From Agromyces mediolanus (GTDB taxonomy: Bacteria; Actinomycetota; Actinomycetes; Actinomycetales; Microbacteriaceae), in assembly GCF_023715325.1 (NCBI RefSeq), contig NZ_JAMBNX010000004.1, positions 62,001 through 126,000 on the forward strand: a DNA stretch of 64,000 nt, read 5' to 3'. A program made the position numbers and the translations under genes. Below are positions 51,177 through 60,084 of the stretch, one piece after another (positions within the stretch are counted from its first letter, which is position 1; each line of letters begins with the position of its first letter). Under the pieces are notes generated by a model. That model did not search any database. It was not told the DNA's origin and worked only from the letters and a program-made list of their open reading frames with translations.

Positions 51177-51210
51177 GACTTGCCCGACTTTCATGAAAGT
51201 CGGGCAAGTC
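51177..51210. terminator. 34-bp perfect palindrome (copy 4)
   Basis: Identical over 34 bases to copy 1 at 30967. It lies between convergent gntR (ends 51150) and lacI (ends 51221), 10-27 bases from each stop, so it could serve both strands. Confidence 0.8.
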
Positions 51211-51220
51211 GGAAGGGGGG

Positions 51221-52279
51221 TCAGCGGGCGGGGGTGCTCGCGCGGAGGACGACCTCGGCGGAGGCCTCCTCGGCGGCCGTGCCGCCGTCCGCGGCGGAGT
51301 CCGGGTCGGCCGCATCCTCCTCGCCGAGGGCGACCCGCAGCAGACGCCGCCCCGTCTCCTGCAGCGGGATCCGCACGCTCGTGAGCGGCGGCGACACGTC
51401 CTGCACCGTGGGGACGTCGTCGAAGCCCGCGACCGCGACGTCCCGCCCCGGCTCGAGCCCCGCCTCGCGCAACGCGGTCATCGCGCCCATGGCCATCACG
51501 TCGTTCACGGCGAAGACGAGCTCGATGCCGTCAAGGCCCCGCTCGAGCAGCCGCTGCATCCCCTCGCGACCGTCGTCGCGGGCGAAGCCGGTGCGCTCGA
51601 CGCGTGCGATCGACCCGCCGCTCGCCTCGACCCCCGCCGCGAAGCCGCGCAGCCGGTCGTCGCCCGTGTGCAGGCCCTCGGGCCCGGCGAGCACTGCGAA
51701 GCGCCGGTACCCGAGCCCGGCGAGCGCGCGGGCGAGCGCCTCGGCGCCCGCCACGTTGCCGATGCGGACGGCGCGGAAGTCGAGTTCGCCCGAGCCGAGG
51801 TAGGCGACCCGGCCGCCGGCCCGCTCGTACGAGGCGAGCTCGGCGACGAGCGCCGCGGTCTCGGGCTCGTCGCTCCGCCGGGAGGCTGCGAGCAGCATCG
51901 CCCGCGGTCGCTGGCCGCGGAGGGTGCGCACGAGGGCGAGCTCGCGCTCGGGGTCGCGCTCGGTGGCCGCCATCGTGACGATCAGGCCGTCCTCGTCGGC
52001 CTCGCGCACGACGCCGGCGGCGATCTGGGCGAAGTAGGGGTCGGCGATGTCGGCGACGAGCAGGGCGACCGTCGTCGTCGATCCGCGCACGATCGCCTGG
52101 GCGGAGAGGTTGGTCGTGTAGTCGAGACGGGCGGCGGCGTCGACGACCCGCTGGCGGTACTCCTCGTTCACCTTGCGGGTGCTGCCGTTCAGCACGCGGG
52201 AGGCGGTCGCGAGCGAGACGCCGGCCTCCCGGGCGACGTCGTGCAGGGTCGCGGTGCGGGCGTTCGGCTCGCGGTCCAT
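51221..52279 (-). CDS. LacI-family regulator
   Basis: 352 aa. Helix-turn-helix TLHDVAREAGVSLATASRVL at residues 11-30, hinge region NLSAQAIVRGSTTTVALLV, then a sugar-binding domain with VADIADPYFAQIAAGVVREA, FAVNDVMAMGAMTALREAG and VAGFDDVPTVQDVSPPLTSV. It could control the transporter operon upstream (52348-56047) and/or the ABC/GMC operon through the site at 50308. Start ATG 52277-52279; another in-frame open stretch upstream is non-coding in composition. Confidence 0.88.
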   Translation of the reverse strand: MDREPNARTATLHDVAREAGVSLATASRVLNGSTRKVNEEYRQRVVDAAARLDYTTNLSAQAIVRGSTTTVALLVADIADPYFAQIAAGVVREADEDGLIVTMAATERDPERELALVRTLRGQRPRAMLLAASRRSDEPETAALVAELASYERAGGRVAYLGSGELDFRAVRIGNVAGAEALARALAGLGYRRFAVLAGPEGLHTGDDRLRGFAAGVEASGGSIARVERTGFARDDGREGMQRLLERGLDGIELVFAVNDVMAMGAMTALREAGLEPGRDVAVAGFDDVPTVQDVSPPLTSVRIPLQETGRRLLRVALGEEDAADPDSAADGGTAAEEASAEVVLRASTPAR

Positions 52280-52347
52280 CGCTCCCCCTCCGGTGGCGGT
52301 CGGTCGCCGTGCGGCCGTCCGCCAGTCATCCTCGCACAGCGACCAGC

Positions 52348-52902
52348 TCAGGGATGCGCGCCGACGAGGTGCATCGCCGCCATCACGAGCACCATCGCCC
52401 CGGAGACCACGACTCCGGCGACGGCGATCGGATCCGGCCGGCACCCTCCGCGGCCGGCGCGGATCATCGGCGCTGCGCGGCCCAGCCACCAGCCGATCGC
52501 GATCGCCGCCGCGAGGACGCCGGGCAGCGGCCCGGTGGCCGCTGCCCCGCTCGGGTGGTGCCCTCCCGCCGGCAGCAGGAAGGGCACCGCCACGAGCCCG
52601 GCCATCGCGAGGCCGTCGAGCACCATCATGGGGTCGTGCCGTCCGCGCCTCGCGCGGACCGCGTCGACCCCGGCGAGCCCGACGAGCAGCAGCGCCGCGC
52701 CGAACTGGGCGAGCGGCTGCGGGCCGGTCGTCATCGCGACGACCATCGCCGCGAGCATCGCGAGCTGCCAGGCCCCGAAGGCGAACCACGGCGCCGCACC
52801 GGACGCTCCGGACGCTCCGGACGCCGCGCGCACGGCGTCGGCGGCAGCGGGGGCCCCTGGGGCGCCTGCACCCCCGGTGACCCCGGGCGCGCCCGAGCTC
52901 AC
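52348..52902 (-). CDS. Multi-pass membrane protein coupled to a sugar permease
   Basis: 184 aa. After an Ala/Gly-rich start (GVTGGAGAPGAPAAADAVRA) come about five membrane segments: FGAWQLAMLAAMVVAMTTG, LAQFGAALLLVGLAG, MVLDGLAMAGLVAVPFLLPA, VLAAAIAIGWWLGRAAP and AVAGVVVSGAMVLVMAAMHL. A His pair occurs in AGGHHPSG. The GTG overlaps the permease stop (GTGA), so it is translated with the transporter. I do not recognise the family; it is unusual as a fourth member of a CUT1 transporter operon. Confidence 0.55.
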   Translation of the reverse strand: MSSGAPGVTGGAGAPGAPAAADAVRAASGASGASGAAPWFAFGAWQLAMLAAMVVAMTTGPQPLAQFGAALLLVGLAGVDAVRARRGRHDPMMVLDGLAMAGLVAVPFLLPAGGHHPSGAAATGPLPGVLAAAIAIGWWLGRAAPMIRAGRGGCRPDPIAVAGVVVSGAMVLVMAAMHLVGAHP

Positions 52903-53765
52903 TTCCCGTAGCCCTTGCTGAGCCCCGCGATGTACTGCTTCGAGAACACCGCGAAGAGCACCACGAGCGGCACCGCGCCGAGCGTCAGCGCCGCGAGCAG
53001 CGCCGGGTAGTCGCTCTGGAACTGCCCCACGAACTGCTGCACCCCGAGGGTGACGGTCTGGTTCCCCTTGCCGGGCGCGAGGATGAGCGGGAACCAGAGG
53101 TCGTTCCACACGGGCAGCATCGTGATCGACGCGACCGCCGCGATGCCGACCCGCACGATCGGCAGGGTGATCCAGAGCGTGCGCCACTCGCCGGCCCCGT
53201 CGATGCGCGCGGCCTCCTTCAGCTCGGCGGGCACCGCACGGAAGTACGTCGTCATGAGCGCGATCGCGAGCGGCAGCTGCATGGCCGTGTAGACGAGCAC
53301 GAGCGCGCCGAGCGTGTCGACGATGCCCCACGCCGTCATCGTCTTCAGCAGCGGCACGGTGCCGAGGCGGATCGGCAGCATGATGCCGATGACGAAGAAC
53401 CCGGCGAGCGCCGGCGCGATCGGCACGCGGTACTCGACGAGCGCCCACGCGGCGAGCGTGCCGAGCACGATCGTGAGCACGATCGTCGAGATCGTCACGA
53501 TGAGGCTGTTCTGGTAGTTCAGCAGGAAGTTGCCGCGGCTGAAGACGTTCAGGTACCCCTGCACGCTGAACGTCTCGGCGTCGGGCGGGGCGAGGAAGGA
53601 GCCGAAGATGCCCTGCGTCGTCTTGAAGGAGTTCATCACGACGATGAGCACGGGCACGACGGCGCCGAGCGAGAGGGCGATGAGCGCGGCGTGCAGGCCG
53701 AGGTTCGCGGCGCGGTCGGCCGGCCGCACGCGGCGACGCTGGCGGGGCTGGGTCACGGTGGTCAT
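52899..53765 (-). CDS. Sugar ABC transporter permease, MalG type
   Basis: 288 aa, six membrane segments beginning LHAALIALSLGAVVPVLIVV. The EAA loop is PAELKEAARIDGAGEWRTLW; the C-terminus is FSKQYIAGLSKGYGK. It lies eight bases downstream of its MalF-type partner. No ATPase gene is present, so a shared ATPase is expected. Confidence 0.9.
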   Translation of the reverse strand: MTTVTQPRQRRRVRPADRAANLGLHAALIALSLGAVVPVLIVVMNSFKTTQGIFGSFLAPPDAETFSVQGYLNVFSRGNFLLNYQNSLIVTISTIVLTIVLGTLAAWALVEYRVPIAPALAGFFVIGIMLPIRLGTVPLLKTMTAWGIVDTLGALVLVYTAMQLPLAIALMTTYFRAVPAELKEAARIDGAGEWRTLWITLPIVRVGIAAVASITMLPVWNDLWFPLILAPGKGNQTVTLGVQQFVGQFQSDYPALLAALTLGAVPLVVLFAVFSKQYIAGLSKGYGK

Positions 53766-53773
53766 GGCGTCCC

Positions 53774-54658
53774 TCAGAGCTCGTAGGTCTTCAGGCGCCG
53801 CTGGAGCACCCAGAAGTAGGCGGCGGTCGTGACGAGGATGATCGCGAAGATGACGCTCGCGACCGTCCCCCCGAGGTCGAGGTCGGCGACCTGGCCGCTC
53901 GAGCCGAAGAAGGAGCGGTAGAAGAAGGTGCCGAGGATGTCGGTCGAGTAGTTCGGCCCGGGTGCCGAGCCGTTCAGCGCGTAGACGATGTCGAAGCCGT
54001 TGAACGTCCAGATGTAGGTGAGGATCGTGATCAGCCCGAACTGCGGCGCGATGAGCGGGAACTTGATCCGCCAGAAGATCGTCCAGGCGCCGGCGCCGTC
54101 GATGCGCGAGGCCTCGACGACGTCGTCGGGGATGGCGAGGAGCGCGGTGTAGAGGAACACCATCGGGATGCCGAGGTACTGCCAGACCGACATCAGCGAG
54201 ATCGTCGGCAGCGCGGTCGCCTCGTTCCCGAGCAGCGGGAACTCGACGATGCCCCAGAGCGGGTTGATGATGAGCCGCCAGAGGAAACCGACGATGACGA
54301 CCGAGAGCGTCGCCGGGATGAAGAGCAGCGTGCGGTAGAGCCCCACCGAGCGGCGGAGCCGCCCCGAGGTGAGCAGGGCCGCGATGAGCAGGCCGACCGG
54401 CAGCTCGACGAGCAGGTGGATGAGGAAGAACTCGACGTTGTTCACGAGCGCGTTCCAGAACCGCTCGCTCGTGGTCGGGTTCGTGAACAGCTCCACGTAG
54501 TTGCCGAAGCCGACGAAGGTGCTGTCGCCGCCGCCGGAGTCGAAGAAGCTCATCCCCACCGAGCTGAGCAGCGGGTACACCGCGAACGCGACGTACACGA
54601 CGAGCGCGGGCGCGACGAACAGGGCGAGCATCCGGTAGCGGGTGCCGGTTCGGATCAT
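53774..54658 (-). CDS. Sugar ABC transporter permease, MalF type
   Basis: 294 aa, six membrane segments beginning MLALFVAPALVVYVAFAVYP. The EAA loop is PDDVVEASRIDGAGAWTIFW. Partner of the MalG-type permease that follows. It lies 114 bases after the binding-protein gene, in a spacer containing a run of G/C that may form a weak attenuating hairpin. Confidence 0.9.
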   Translation of the reverse strand: MIRTGTRYRMLALFVAPALVVYVAFAVYPLLSSVGMSFFDSGGGDSTFVGFGNYVELFTNPTTSERFWNALVNNVEFFLIHLLVELPVGLLIAALLTSGRLRRSVGLYRTLLFIPATLSVVIVGFLWRLIINPLWGIVEFPLLGNEATALPTISLMSVWQYLGIPMVFLYTALLAIPDDVVEASRIDGAGAWTIFWRIKFPLIAPQFGLITILTYIWTFNGFDIVYALNGSAPGPNYSTDILGTFFYRSFFGSSGQVADLDLGGTVASVIFAIILVTTAAYFWVLQRRLKTYEL

Positions 54659-54772
54659 GCGTGGGCTCCTCGGGGGCGGGGCGGTCCGGGGGGGGGAGGA
54701 CAGGGCGGATGGCTCGGCGAGCCGGGTCGGGACGGCCGGGGCGGACGGCGCCCGCCCCGGCCGTTCGTGGGA

Positions 54773-56047
54773 CTACCCGGCCGGCGTGTACCAGGAGTCG
54801 AGCCCCTTCTGGAGCTCGGCGGTCGCCTCCTCCGGCGAGAGCCCGGAGTTGTACATGAGCTGCGCGACGCGCCAGATCTCGTCGTCGAGCGGGGGCTGGC
54901 CGGCGCTCAGGCGGTCGAGGGCGAGGCGGGAGGTGAGCTCGGCGCCCTCCTTCAGGTCGGCGAACTCCTGGGCGAGCGGGTTGTCGTAGCTCACGGGCTC
55001 GGACCCCATCGAGAAGAAGCCGGGCAGCTTGTTCACGTAGAGCTGCTGGAACTCCGGCGTGCCGAGCCACTCGAGGAACTCGGTCGCGGCCTCCTTCTGC
55101 TTGCCCGCGGCGTTCAGGCCGAAGGCCATGTCGGCCATCTCCTGCTGGTAGCGCTGCTCGCCGGCCGCGGCGGGCGGGGCGCCGAAGACCCCGACGTCGA
55201 GCCCGGTCGAGGTGACCTGGCTGATCTGCCACGAGCCGTCGGGCAGGATCGCGGCCTGGCCGAGGGTGAACAGCTGGGTCATGTCCTCGTAGGAGATCGA
55301 CTCGTAGCCCTTGGGCAGGTAGTCCTTGAAGGAGTCGAACACGCGGAAGCCCTCGACGAAGTCGGGGTCGGTGAGCTTCTTGGTGCCGTCGATGAGGCCG
55401 AGCCGGCCGTCCTCGCCGTGCCAGGCGTTCGGGCCCACCTGGTAGAGCATGTTGTACGCGAGCTGCCAGCCGTCGGCGGAGCCGAGGGCCAGCGGCGTGT
55501 AGGTGCCGTCTTCCTTGACGGCATCGAGCACGTCGAGGAACTCGGCCTGGGTCGTGGGCACCTCGAGGCCGAGCTCGTCGAAGATCGCGGTGTTGTAGTA
55601 GAAGCCCGCGAGCACCGAGGCGACGGGGACGCAGTAGGGCGTGCCGTCATCTCCCTCCCAGGCGGCCAGCGCGGTCTCCGGGAAGGTCGAGACGGCGTCG
55701 AGCTCGGCGAGCGAGTCGAAGTAGCCCTGCTCGATCCAGGAGCGGTTGACGTCGAACGGACGGCACATGATGACGTCCGGTCCGGTGCCGCCCTCGATCT
55801 GGGACTGGATGGCCGCGTTGTAGTCGTTGGTGTCGACGGGGGCGTACTCGACCGTGATGCCGGGATGGCTCTTCTCGAACGCGGGGATGATGTCGTTCTC
55901 CCACATCGCCGCGTCTTCGGTGCGCCAGGTGCCCAGCACGATCTTGGTGGTGTCGCCGTCGCCCGATCCGCCGGCTGCGCAGCCGGCGAGTCCGAGGCCC
56001 AGGGCGGCGACGGCGAGGGTGGCGAGCGGAGCGAGTCTCGAACGCAT
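54773..56047 (-). CDS. Sugar ABC transporter binding lipoprotein
   Basis: 424 aa. Lipobox LGLAGC (Cys ~23), then a family 1 solute-binding domain with KIVLGTWRTEDAAMWENDII, PGITVEYAPVDTNDYNAAIQ, GTGPDVIMCRPFDVNRSWI and FGLNAAGKQKEAATEFLEWL. First gene of a transporter operon ending in the LacI regulator and divergent from the Gfo/Idh oxidoreductase gene. The ligand is unknown. Confidence 0.87.
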   Translation of the reverse strand: MRSRLAPLATLAVAALGLGLAGCAAGGSGDGDTTKIVLGTWRTEDAAMWENDIIPAFEKSHPGITVEYAPVDTNDYNAAIQSQIEGGTGPDVIMCRPFDVNRSWIEQGYFDSLAELDAVSTFPETALAAWEGDDGTPYCVPVASVLAGFYYNTAIFDELGLEVPTTQAEFLDVLDAVKEDGTYTPLALGSADGWQLAYNMLYQVGPNAWHGEDGRLGLIDGTKKLTDPDFVEGFRVFDSFKDYLPKGYESISYEDMTQLFTLGQAAILPDGSWQISQVTSTGLDVGVFGAPPAAAGEQRYQQEMADMAFGLNAAGKQKEAATEFLEWLGTPEFQQLYVNKLPGFFSMGSEPVSYDNPLAQEFADLKEGAELTSRLALDRLSAGQPPLDDEIWRVAQLMYNSGLSPEEATAELQKGLDSWYTPAG

Positions 56048-56141
56048 CGGTTCCTTCTCTCTTGCTGTGGTGTCGCTCGGTCAGGGGGATGGAAGCCGTC
56101 GCGGGGAGAGCGGATGCGCCTCGCCGCGCGGTGCCGTCAGC

Positions 56142-56230
56142 ATACTGTTGTACCAATGAGGTAGCAAGAGGTATTTTCTGAATCGATTGATTGTGCGTAG
56201 TTGTATTGTCTGATACAGATTGGTACACCG
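56142..56230. promoter_or_regulatory. Divergent promoter region with HutC-type half-sites
   Basis: An AT-rich patch between the ABC operon and the Gfo/Idh gene. GTACCAAT (56150-56157) and its inverse ATTGGTAC (56219-56226) face each other about 60 bases apart. Between them TGTAT and ATACA flank six bases (56202-56217). Similar GTA/TAC-rich sites occur beside the second HutC gene at 62910. The HutC regulator of 57301 is the likely binder. Confidence 0.55.
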
Positions 56231-56266
56231 TCCGGTAAGGCGGACGCATCGATCGTTGGAGGACCT

Positions 56267-57304
56267 GTGATTCGTGTCGGCATCCTCGGTTCCGGCTTCA
56301 TCGCCGACTGCTACGCGGACTCCCTGCTCGACGTCCGCGAGGCCGTGCTCGCCGGCAACACCTCGCGGGACGCCGACAAGGCCCGCGCGTTCGCCGAGCG
56401 CTGGAACAGCCCGCTCTGGACCACCGACCCCGCCGAGCTGTGCGCCGACCCCTCGATCGACCTCGTCGTCATCGCCCTGCCGAACGAGGCCCACCTCGAG
56501 GCGGTGCGCATCGCCGCAGCGGCCGGCAAGGCGATCGTCTGCACCAAGCCGCTCGCCCGCACGGGCGCCGAGGCGGCGGAGATCCTGCGCATCGTCGAGG
56601 AGGCCGGCGTGTGGCACGGCTACGCCGAGAGCTCGGTGTTCTCGCCGAACATCGAGCAGGCGCACCGCATGGCGGCGGCCGGCGGCATCGGCGACCTGCT
56701 CACGATGCGCGCCAGGGAGGCGCACTCCGGCCCCCACGCGGCCCACTTCTGGGACGCGGAGACCGCGGGCGGCGGCGCGCTGCTCGACATGGGCTGCCAC
56801 ACCGTCGAGTCCGCCCGCCACTTCTTCGGCAAGGACAACCGCGTCGTCGAGGCGTTCGCCTGGGGCGCGACGCTCCGCCACGCCGACAAGACCACCGGCG
56901 AGGACACCGCCGTCGCGCTCCTGAAGTTCGAGCGCGGCCAGCTCGCGATCATCGAGGCGTCCTGGGCCGAGCAGGGCGGCATGCAGCTGCGACACGAGTT
57001 CTCCGGCAGCGCCGGCCGGCTCGTCACCGACACCTCGGTGAGCCCCGTGTGGGGCTTCATCACGAAGCCCGTCGGCTACCTCGTCGAGAAGGCCGACGTC
57101 GACACCGGCTGGGTGCACCCCGTGCCCGAGGAGACCCGCGCCTACGGCTTCTCCCAGCAGATGCGCCACTTCGTGCAGCGCTTCGCGGCCGGCGAGACCC
57201 CGATCGAGACCTTCGAGGACGGCTGGATCGTCAACTGCATCCTCGACGCCTGCTACCGCTCGATGCGCTCGGGCACGTGGGAGAAGGTGCTGGTCGCCCG
57301 ATGA
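56267..57304 (+). CDS. Gfo/Idh/MocA-family oxidoreductase
   Basis: 345 aa. N-terminal NAD(P)-binding fold with RVGILGSGFIADCYADSLLD and the turn VVIALPNEAHLEAVRIAAAA. The usual EKP motif is CTKPLART here. The C-terminal domain has GGGALLDMGCHTVESARHFF, where the His is the probable catalytic residue. It probably oxidises or reduces a sugar or cyclitol. GTG 56267-56269 follows GGAGGA at four bases. The stop overlaps the HutC regulator start (ATGA). Confidence 0.85.
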   Translation: MIRVGILGSGFIADCYADSLLDVREAVLAGNTSRDADKARAFAERWNSPLWTTDPAELCADPSIDLVVIALPNEAHLEAVRIAAAAGKAIVCTKPLARTGAEAAEILRIVEEAGVWHGYAESSVFSPNIEQAHRMAAAGGIGDLLTMRAREAHSGPHAAHFWDAETAGGGALLDMGCHTVESARHFFGKDNRVVEAFAWGATLRHADKTTGEDTAVALLKFERGQLAIIEASWAEQGGMQLRHEFSGSAGRLVTDTSVSPVWGFITKPVGYLVEKADVDTGWVHPVPEETRAYGFSQQMRHFVQRFAAGETPIETFEDGWIVNCILDACYRSMRSGTWEKVLVAR

Positions 57305-58053
57305 CCCGACCGCCCTCCGACGCGCTCCTCGCGAGCGACCGCCCGGACCCGCTCTGGTCGCGCGTCGCCGGCACGATCATGGCGGCCGTCGAAGCCGGCC
57401 GCTATCCGCTCGGCACCCGACTGCCCCCGGAGCGCGAGCTCTGCGAACAGCTCGACGTCTCCCGGGTCACGCTGCGACGAGCGCTCGCCCACCTCGTCGA
57501 GGCCGGCGCGCTCACCTCGCACCAGGGCCGCGGCTGGTTCGTGTCGCGGCCGCAGCGGGCCGACTGGCCGTCGAGCCTGGAGTCCTTCAGCGAGACGGCC
57601 GAGCGGCTCGGCCTCGCCGCCTCGTCGACCGTGGTCGAGGCCGCCCGCGAGGCCGCCAGCCTCGACGACGCGGAGGCGCTCGGCATCGCGCCCGGCACCG
57701 CCGTCTACCGCATCCGCCGCATCCGCCACCTCGACGGCGTGCCGACCGCACTCGACACGGCCCTCGTGCCCGAGGCCGCGGCGCCCGGCCTGCTCGAACA
57801 CGACTTCACGAGCGAGAGCCTCTACCGCGCCATGCAGGCCCGCGGCACCACCGTGCACCGCGCCGAGTCCGTGCTCGAGTCGCGGCCGGCCGACGCCGCG
57901 GCGAGCGAGGCGCTCCAGCTGAGCCGCGGCGCGCCGATGCTCGTCATCCGGCAGCTCGTGCACGACGAGCGCGGCCGTCCCGTGCTGCTCTCCCTCGTCG
58001 AGTACGCGGGCGACCGCTACCGGCTCCGCACCACCTTCACCAAGGGCGGCTGA
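57301..58053 (+). CDS. HutC-type GntR regulator 1
   Basis: 250 aa. N-terminal winged helix with LGTRLPPERELCEQLDVSRV and TLRRALAHLVEAGALTSHQG, then a UTRA (HutC) ligand domain with ALGIAPGTAVYRIRRIRHLD and VPTALDTALVPEAAAPGLLE. UTRA domains commonly sense phosphorylated sugars or related small molecules. It is paralogous to the regulator at 62016, sharing most motifs by eye. It is coupled to the oxidoreductase gene and followed by the amine oxidase gene after 52 bases. Confidence 0.87.
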   Translation: MTRPPSDALLASDRPDPLWSRVAGTIMAAVEAGRYPLGTRLPPERELCEQLDVSRVTLRRALAHLVEAGALTSHQGRGWFVSRPQRADWPSSLESFSETAERLGLAASSTVVEAAREAASLDDAEALGIAPGTAVYRIRRIRHLDGVPTALDTALVPEAAAPGLLEHDFTSESLYRAMQARGTTVHRAESVLESRPADAAASEALQLSRGAPMLVIRQLVHDERGRPVLLSLVEYAGDRYRLRTTFTKGG

Positions 58054-58105
58054 CGCCGCCCGCCAACCGATCCGCCGGCCCCGCCGGCCTGGAAGGAGCA
58101 CCACC

Positions 58106-60064
58106 ATGACCCGATTCCCCGACCACCTCCCCGAGGCGCTGCGCACCCTGCAGGCCGACGAGATCGCCGGGAACCGAGCCGTGCTCGAACGGGAGGACCT
58201 CGTGACTCCCGACACCCACTTCTCCTACGTCGGGCTGGACGAGGCGGACAAGCGCGAGCTGTTCGCCGGCGCCCGACCGCCGCGCCGGGTCCGCTCCTTG
58301 CTGATCGATCTGCGCACCGGGCGCTCGCACGACACGGTCGTCGAGCCCGCGACCGGCGCGCTCGTCTCCGCGCGGGAGCTCGACCTCGACGTGGACGGCG
58401 CCGTCCCCGTCGTGCTGCGCGAGTTCTCCCTCGTCGAGGAGGTCGTGCACCAGGACGAGCGCTGGCTCGCGGCGATGGCCAAGCGCGGCCTGACCGACGT
58501 CTCGAAGCTGCGCGTGAACCCCCTCTCCGCGGGCGTCCTCGCCGACACCGAGCGCGGCCGTCGCATCCAGCGCTGCTTCACCTTCGTGCAGCACACCCCC
58601 GAGGACCTCGGCTGGGCGCACCCCGTCGACGGCGTGACGGTCATGGTCGACGTCGTCTCGGGCGAGGTGCTCGACGTCGTGGACTACGCCGAGCTGCCGA
58701 TCCCCGCCGAGGAGGGAAATTACCACCTCGCCGAGTGGCGCGGCCCCGACCGCGAGGGCCTGAAGCCGATCGAGATCACCCAGCCCGAGGGCCCGAGCTT
58801 CACGATCGACGAGCACGGCGTGCTCTCCTGGGCGGGCTGGCAGCTGCAGGTCGGCTTCGACCAGCGCGAGGGCCTCGTGCTGCACAACATCGGCATCGAC
58901 GACGACGGCGAGACCCGCCCCGTCGTCTACCGCGCCTCCATCGCCGAGATGGTCGTGCCCTACGGCGACCCGAGCCCGCAGCGCTGGTTCCAGAACTTCT
59001 TCGACGGCGGCGAGTACCTCTTCGGCGGCTTCGCGAACTCGCTCGAGCTCGGCTGCGACTGCGTCGGCGACATCACCTACCTCGACGCGGTGGTCGCCGG
59101 CAACGACGGGGCCCCGCGCGTCATCCGCCAGGCCATCTGCATCCACGAGGAGGACGCCGGCATCCTCTGGAAGCACTCCGACAACTGGAACGGCTCGAGC
59201 GAGACCCGCCGCAACCGCCGCCTCGTCGTGAGCTTCTTCATGACCGTCGGCAACTACGACTACGGCTTCTACTGGTACTTCGGCCTCGACGGCACGATCG
59301 AGTTCGAGATCAAGGCGACGGGCATCGTCTTCACCTCCTCGTACCCGGGCGAGGGCTACCCGTGGGCCACCGAGGTCGCCCCCGGCCTCGGCGCCCCGAA
59401 CCACCAGCACCTCTTCAGCGCCCGCCTCGACATGATGGTCGACGGGCACCGCAACTCCGTCGACGAGGTCGAGGCCGTCGCCGTGCCCCGCGGCGCCGAC
59501 AACCCCAGCGGCACGGGCTTCACCCAGTCGTTCACGCGCCTCACGAGCGAGCTGCAGGCGCAGCGCGAGGCGGACAACCGACGCGGCCGCGTCTGGCTCG
59601 TCACGAGCGAGGAGCGGCGGAACCGGCTCGGCCGCCCCACGGGTTGGGTGCTCTTCCCGGAGGGCGGCCCGCTGCTGCTCGCGGACGCCGACTCCGACAT
59701 CGCCGCGCGCGCCGCGTACACGACGAAGCACCTCTGGGTCACGCCCTACGCGCCCGACGAGCGCTACCCCGCCGGCGACTTCGTGAACCTGCACCGGGGC
59801 GGGGCGGGCCTGCCCGAGTGGACCGCCGGCGACCGGCCGGTCGAGGCGAGCGACCTCGTGCTCTGGCACACCTTCGGCCTGACGCACTTCCCCCGGGTCG
59901 AGGACTGGCCGATCATGCCCGTCGACTCCACCGGCTTCGTGCTGAAGCCGCACGGCTTCTTCGGCCGCAACCCCTCGCTCGACATCCCGGCCGCCGCCGA
60001 CCACTGCGCACCGGACCATCACGCCTCGGCGGGGCATGCGCACCCGCACGACGCGCACCACTGA
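58106..60064 (+). CDS. Copper-containing primary-amine oxidase
   Basis: 652 aa. It turns a primary amine into aldehyde, ammonia and hydrogen peroxide. TVGNYDYGFYW carries the Tyr384 that becomes topaquinone (N-Y-D/E). The catalytic-base Asp is in GDITYLDAVVAGNDG. Copper ligands are the His pair in APNHQHLFSARLDM and a third His in FGLTHFPRVEDWPIMP. N2/N3 domains precede the beta-sandwich. There is no signal peptide, so it is cytoplasmic, as in Arthrobacter amine oxidases. The C-terminus is His-rich (DHHASAGHAHPHDAHH) and may bind copper. AAGGAG precedes the ATG. Its place inside a sugar-uptake and sugar-kinase cluster is unusual. Confidence 0.92.
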   Translation: MTRFPDHLPEALRTLQADEIAGNRAVLEREDLVTPDTHFSYVGLDEADKRELFAGARPPRRVRSLLIDLRTGRSHDTVVEPATGALVSARELDLDVDGAVPVVLREFSLVEEVVHQDERWLAAMAKRGLTDVSKLRVNPLSAGVLADTERGRRIQRCFTFVQHTPEDLGWAHPVDGVTVMVDVVSGEVLDVVDYAELPIPAEEGNYHLAEWRGPDREGLKPIEITQPEGPSFTIDEHGVLSWAGWQLQVGFDQREGLVLHNIGIDDDGETRPVVYRASIAEMVVPYGDPSPQRWFQNFFDGGEYLFGGFANSLELGCDCVGDITYLDAVVAGNDGAPRVIRQAICIHEEDAGILWKHSDNWNGSSETRRNRRLVVSFFMTVGNYDYGFYWYFGLDGTIEFEIKATGIVFTSSYPGEGYPWATEVAPGLGAPNHQHLFSARLDMMVDGHRNSVDEVEAVAVPRGADNPSGTGFTQSFTRLTSELQAQREADNRRGRVWLVTSEERRNRLGRPTGWVLFPEGGPLLLADADSDIAARAAYTTKHLWVTPYAPDERYPAGDFVNLHRGGAGLPEWTAGDRPVEASDLVLWHTFGLTHFPRVEDWPIMPVDSTGFVLKPHGFFGRNPSLDIPAAADHCAPDHHASAGHAHPHDAHH

Positions 60065-60084
60065 GACTGGAGCACGAGGAAACC

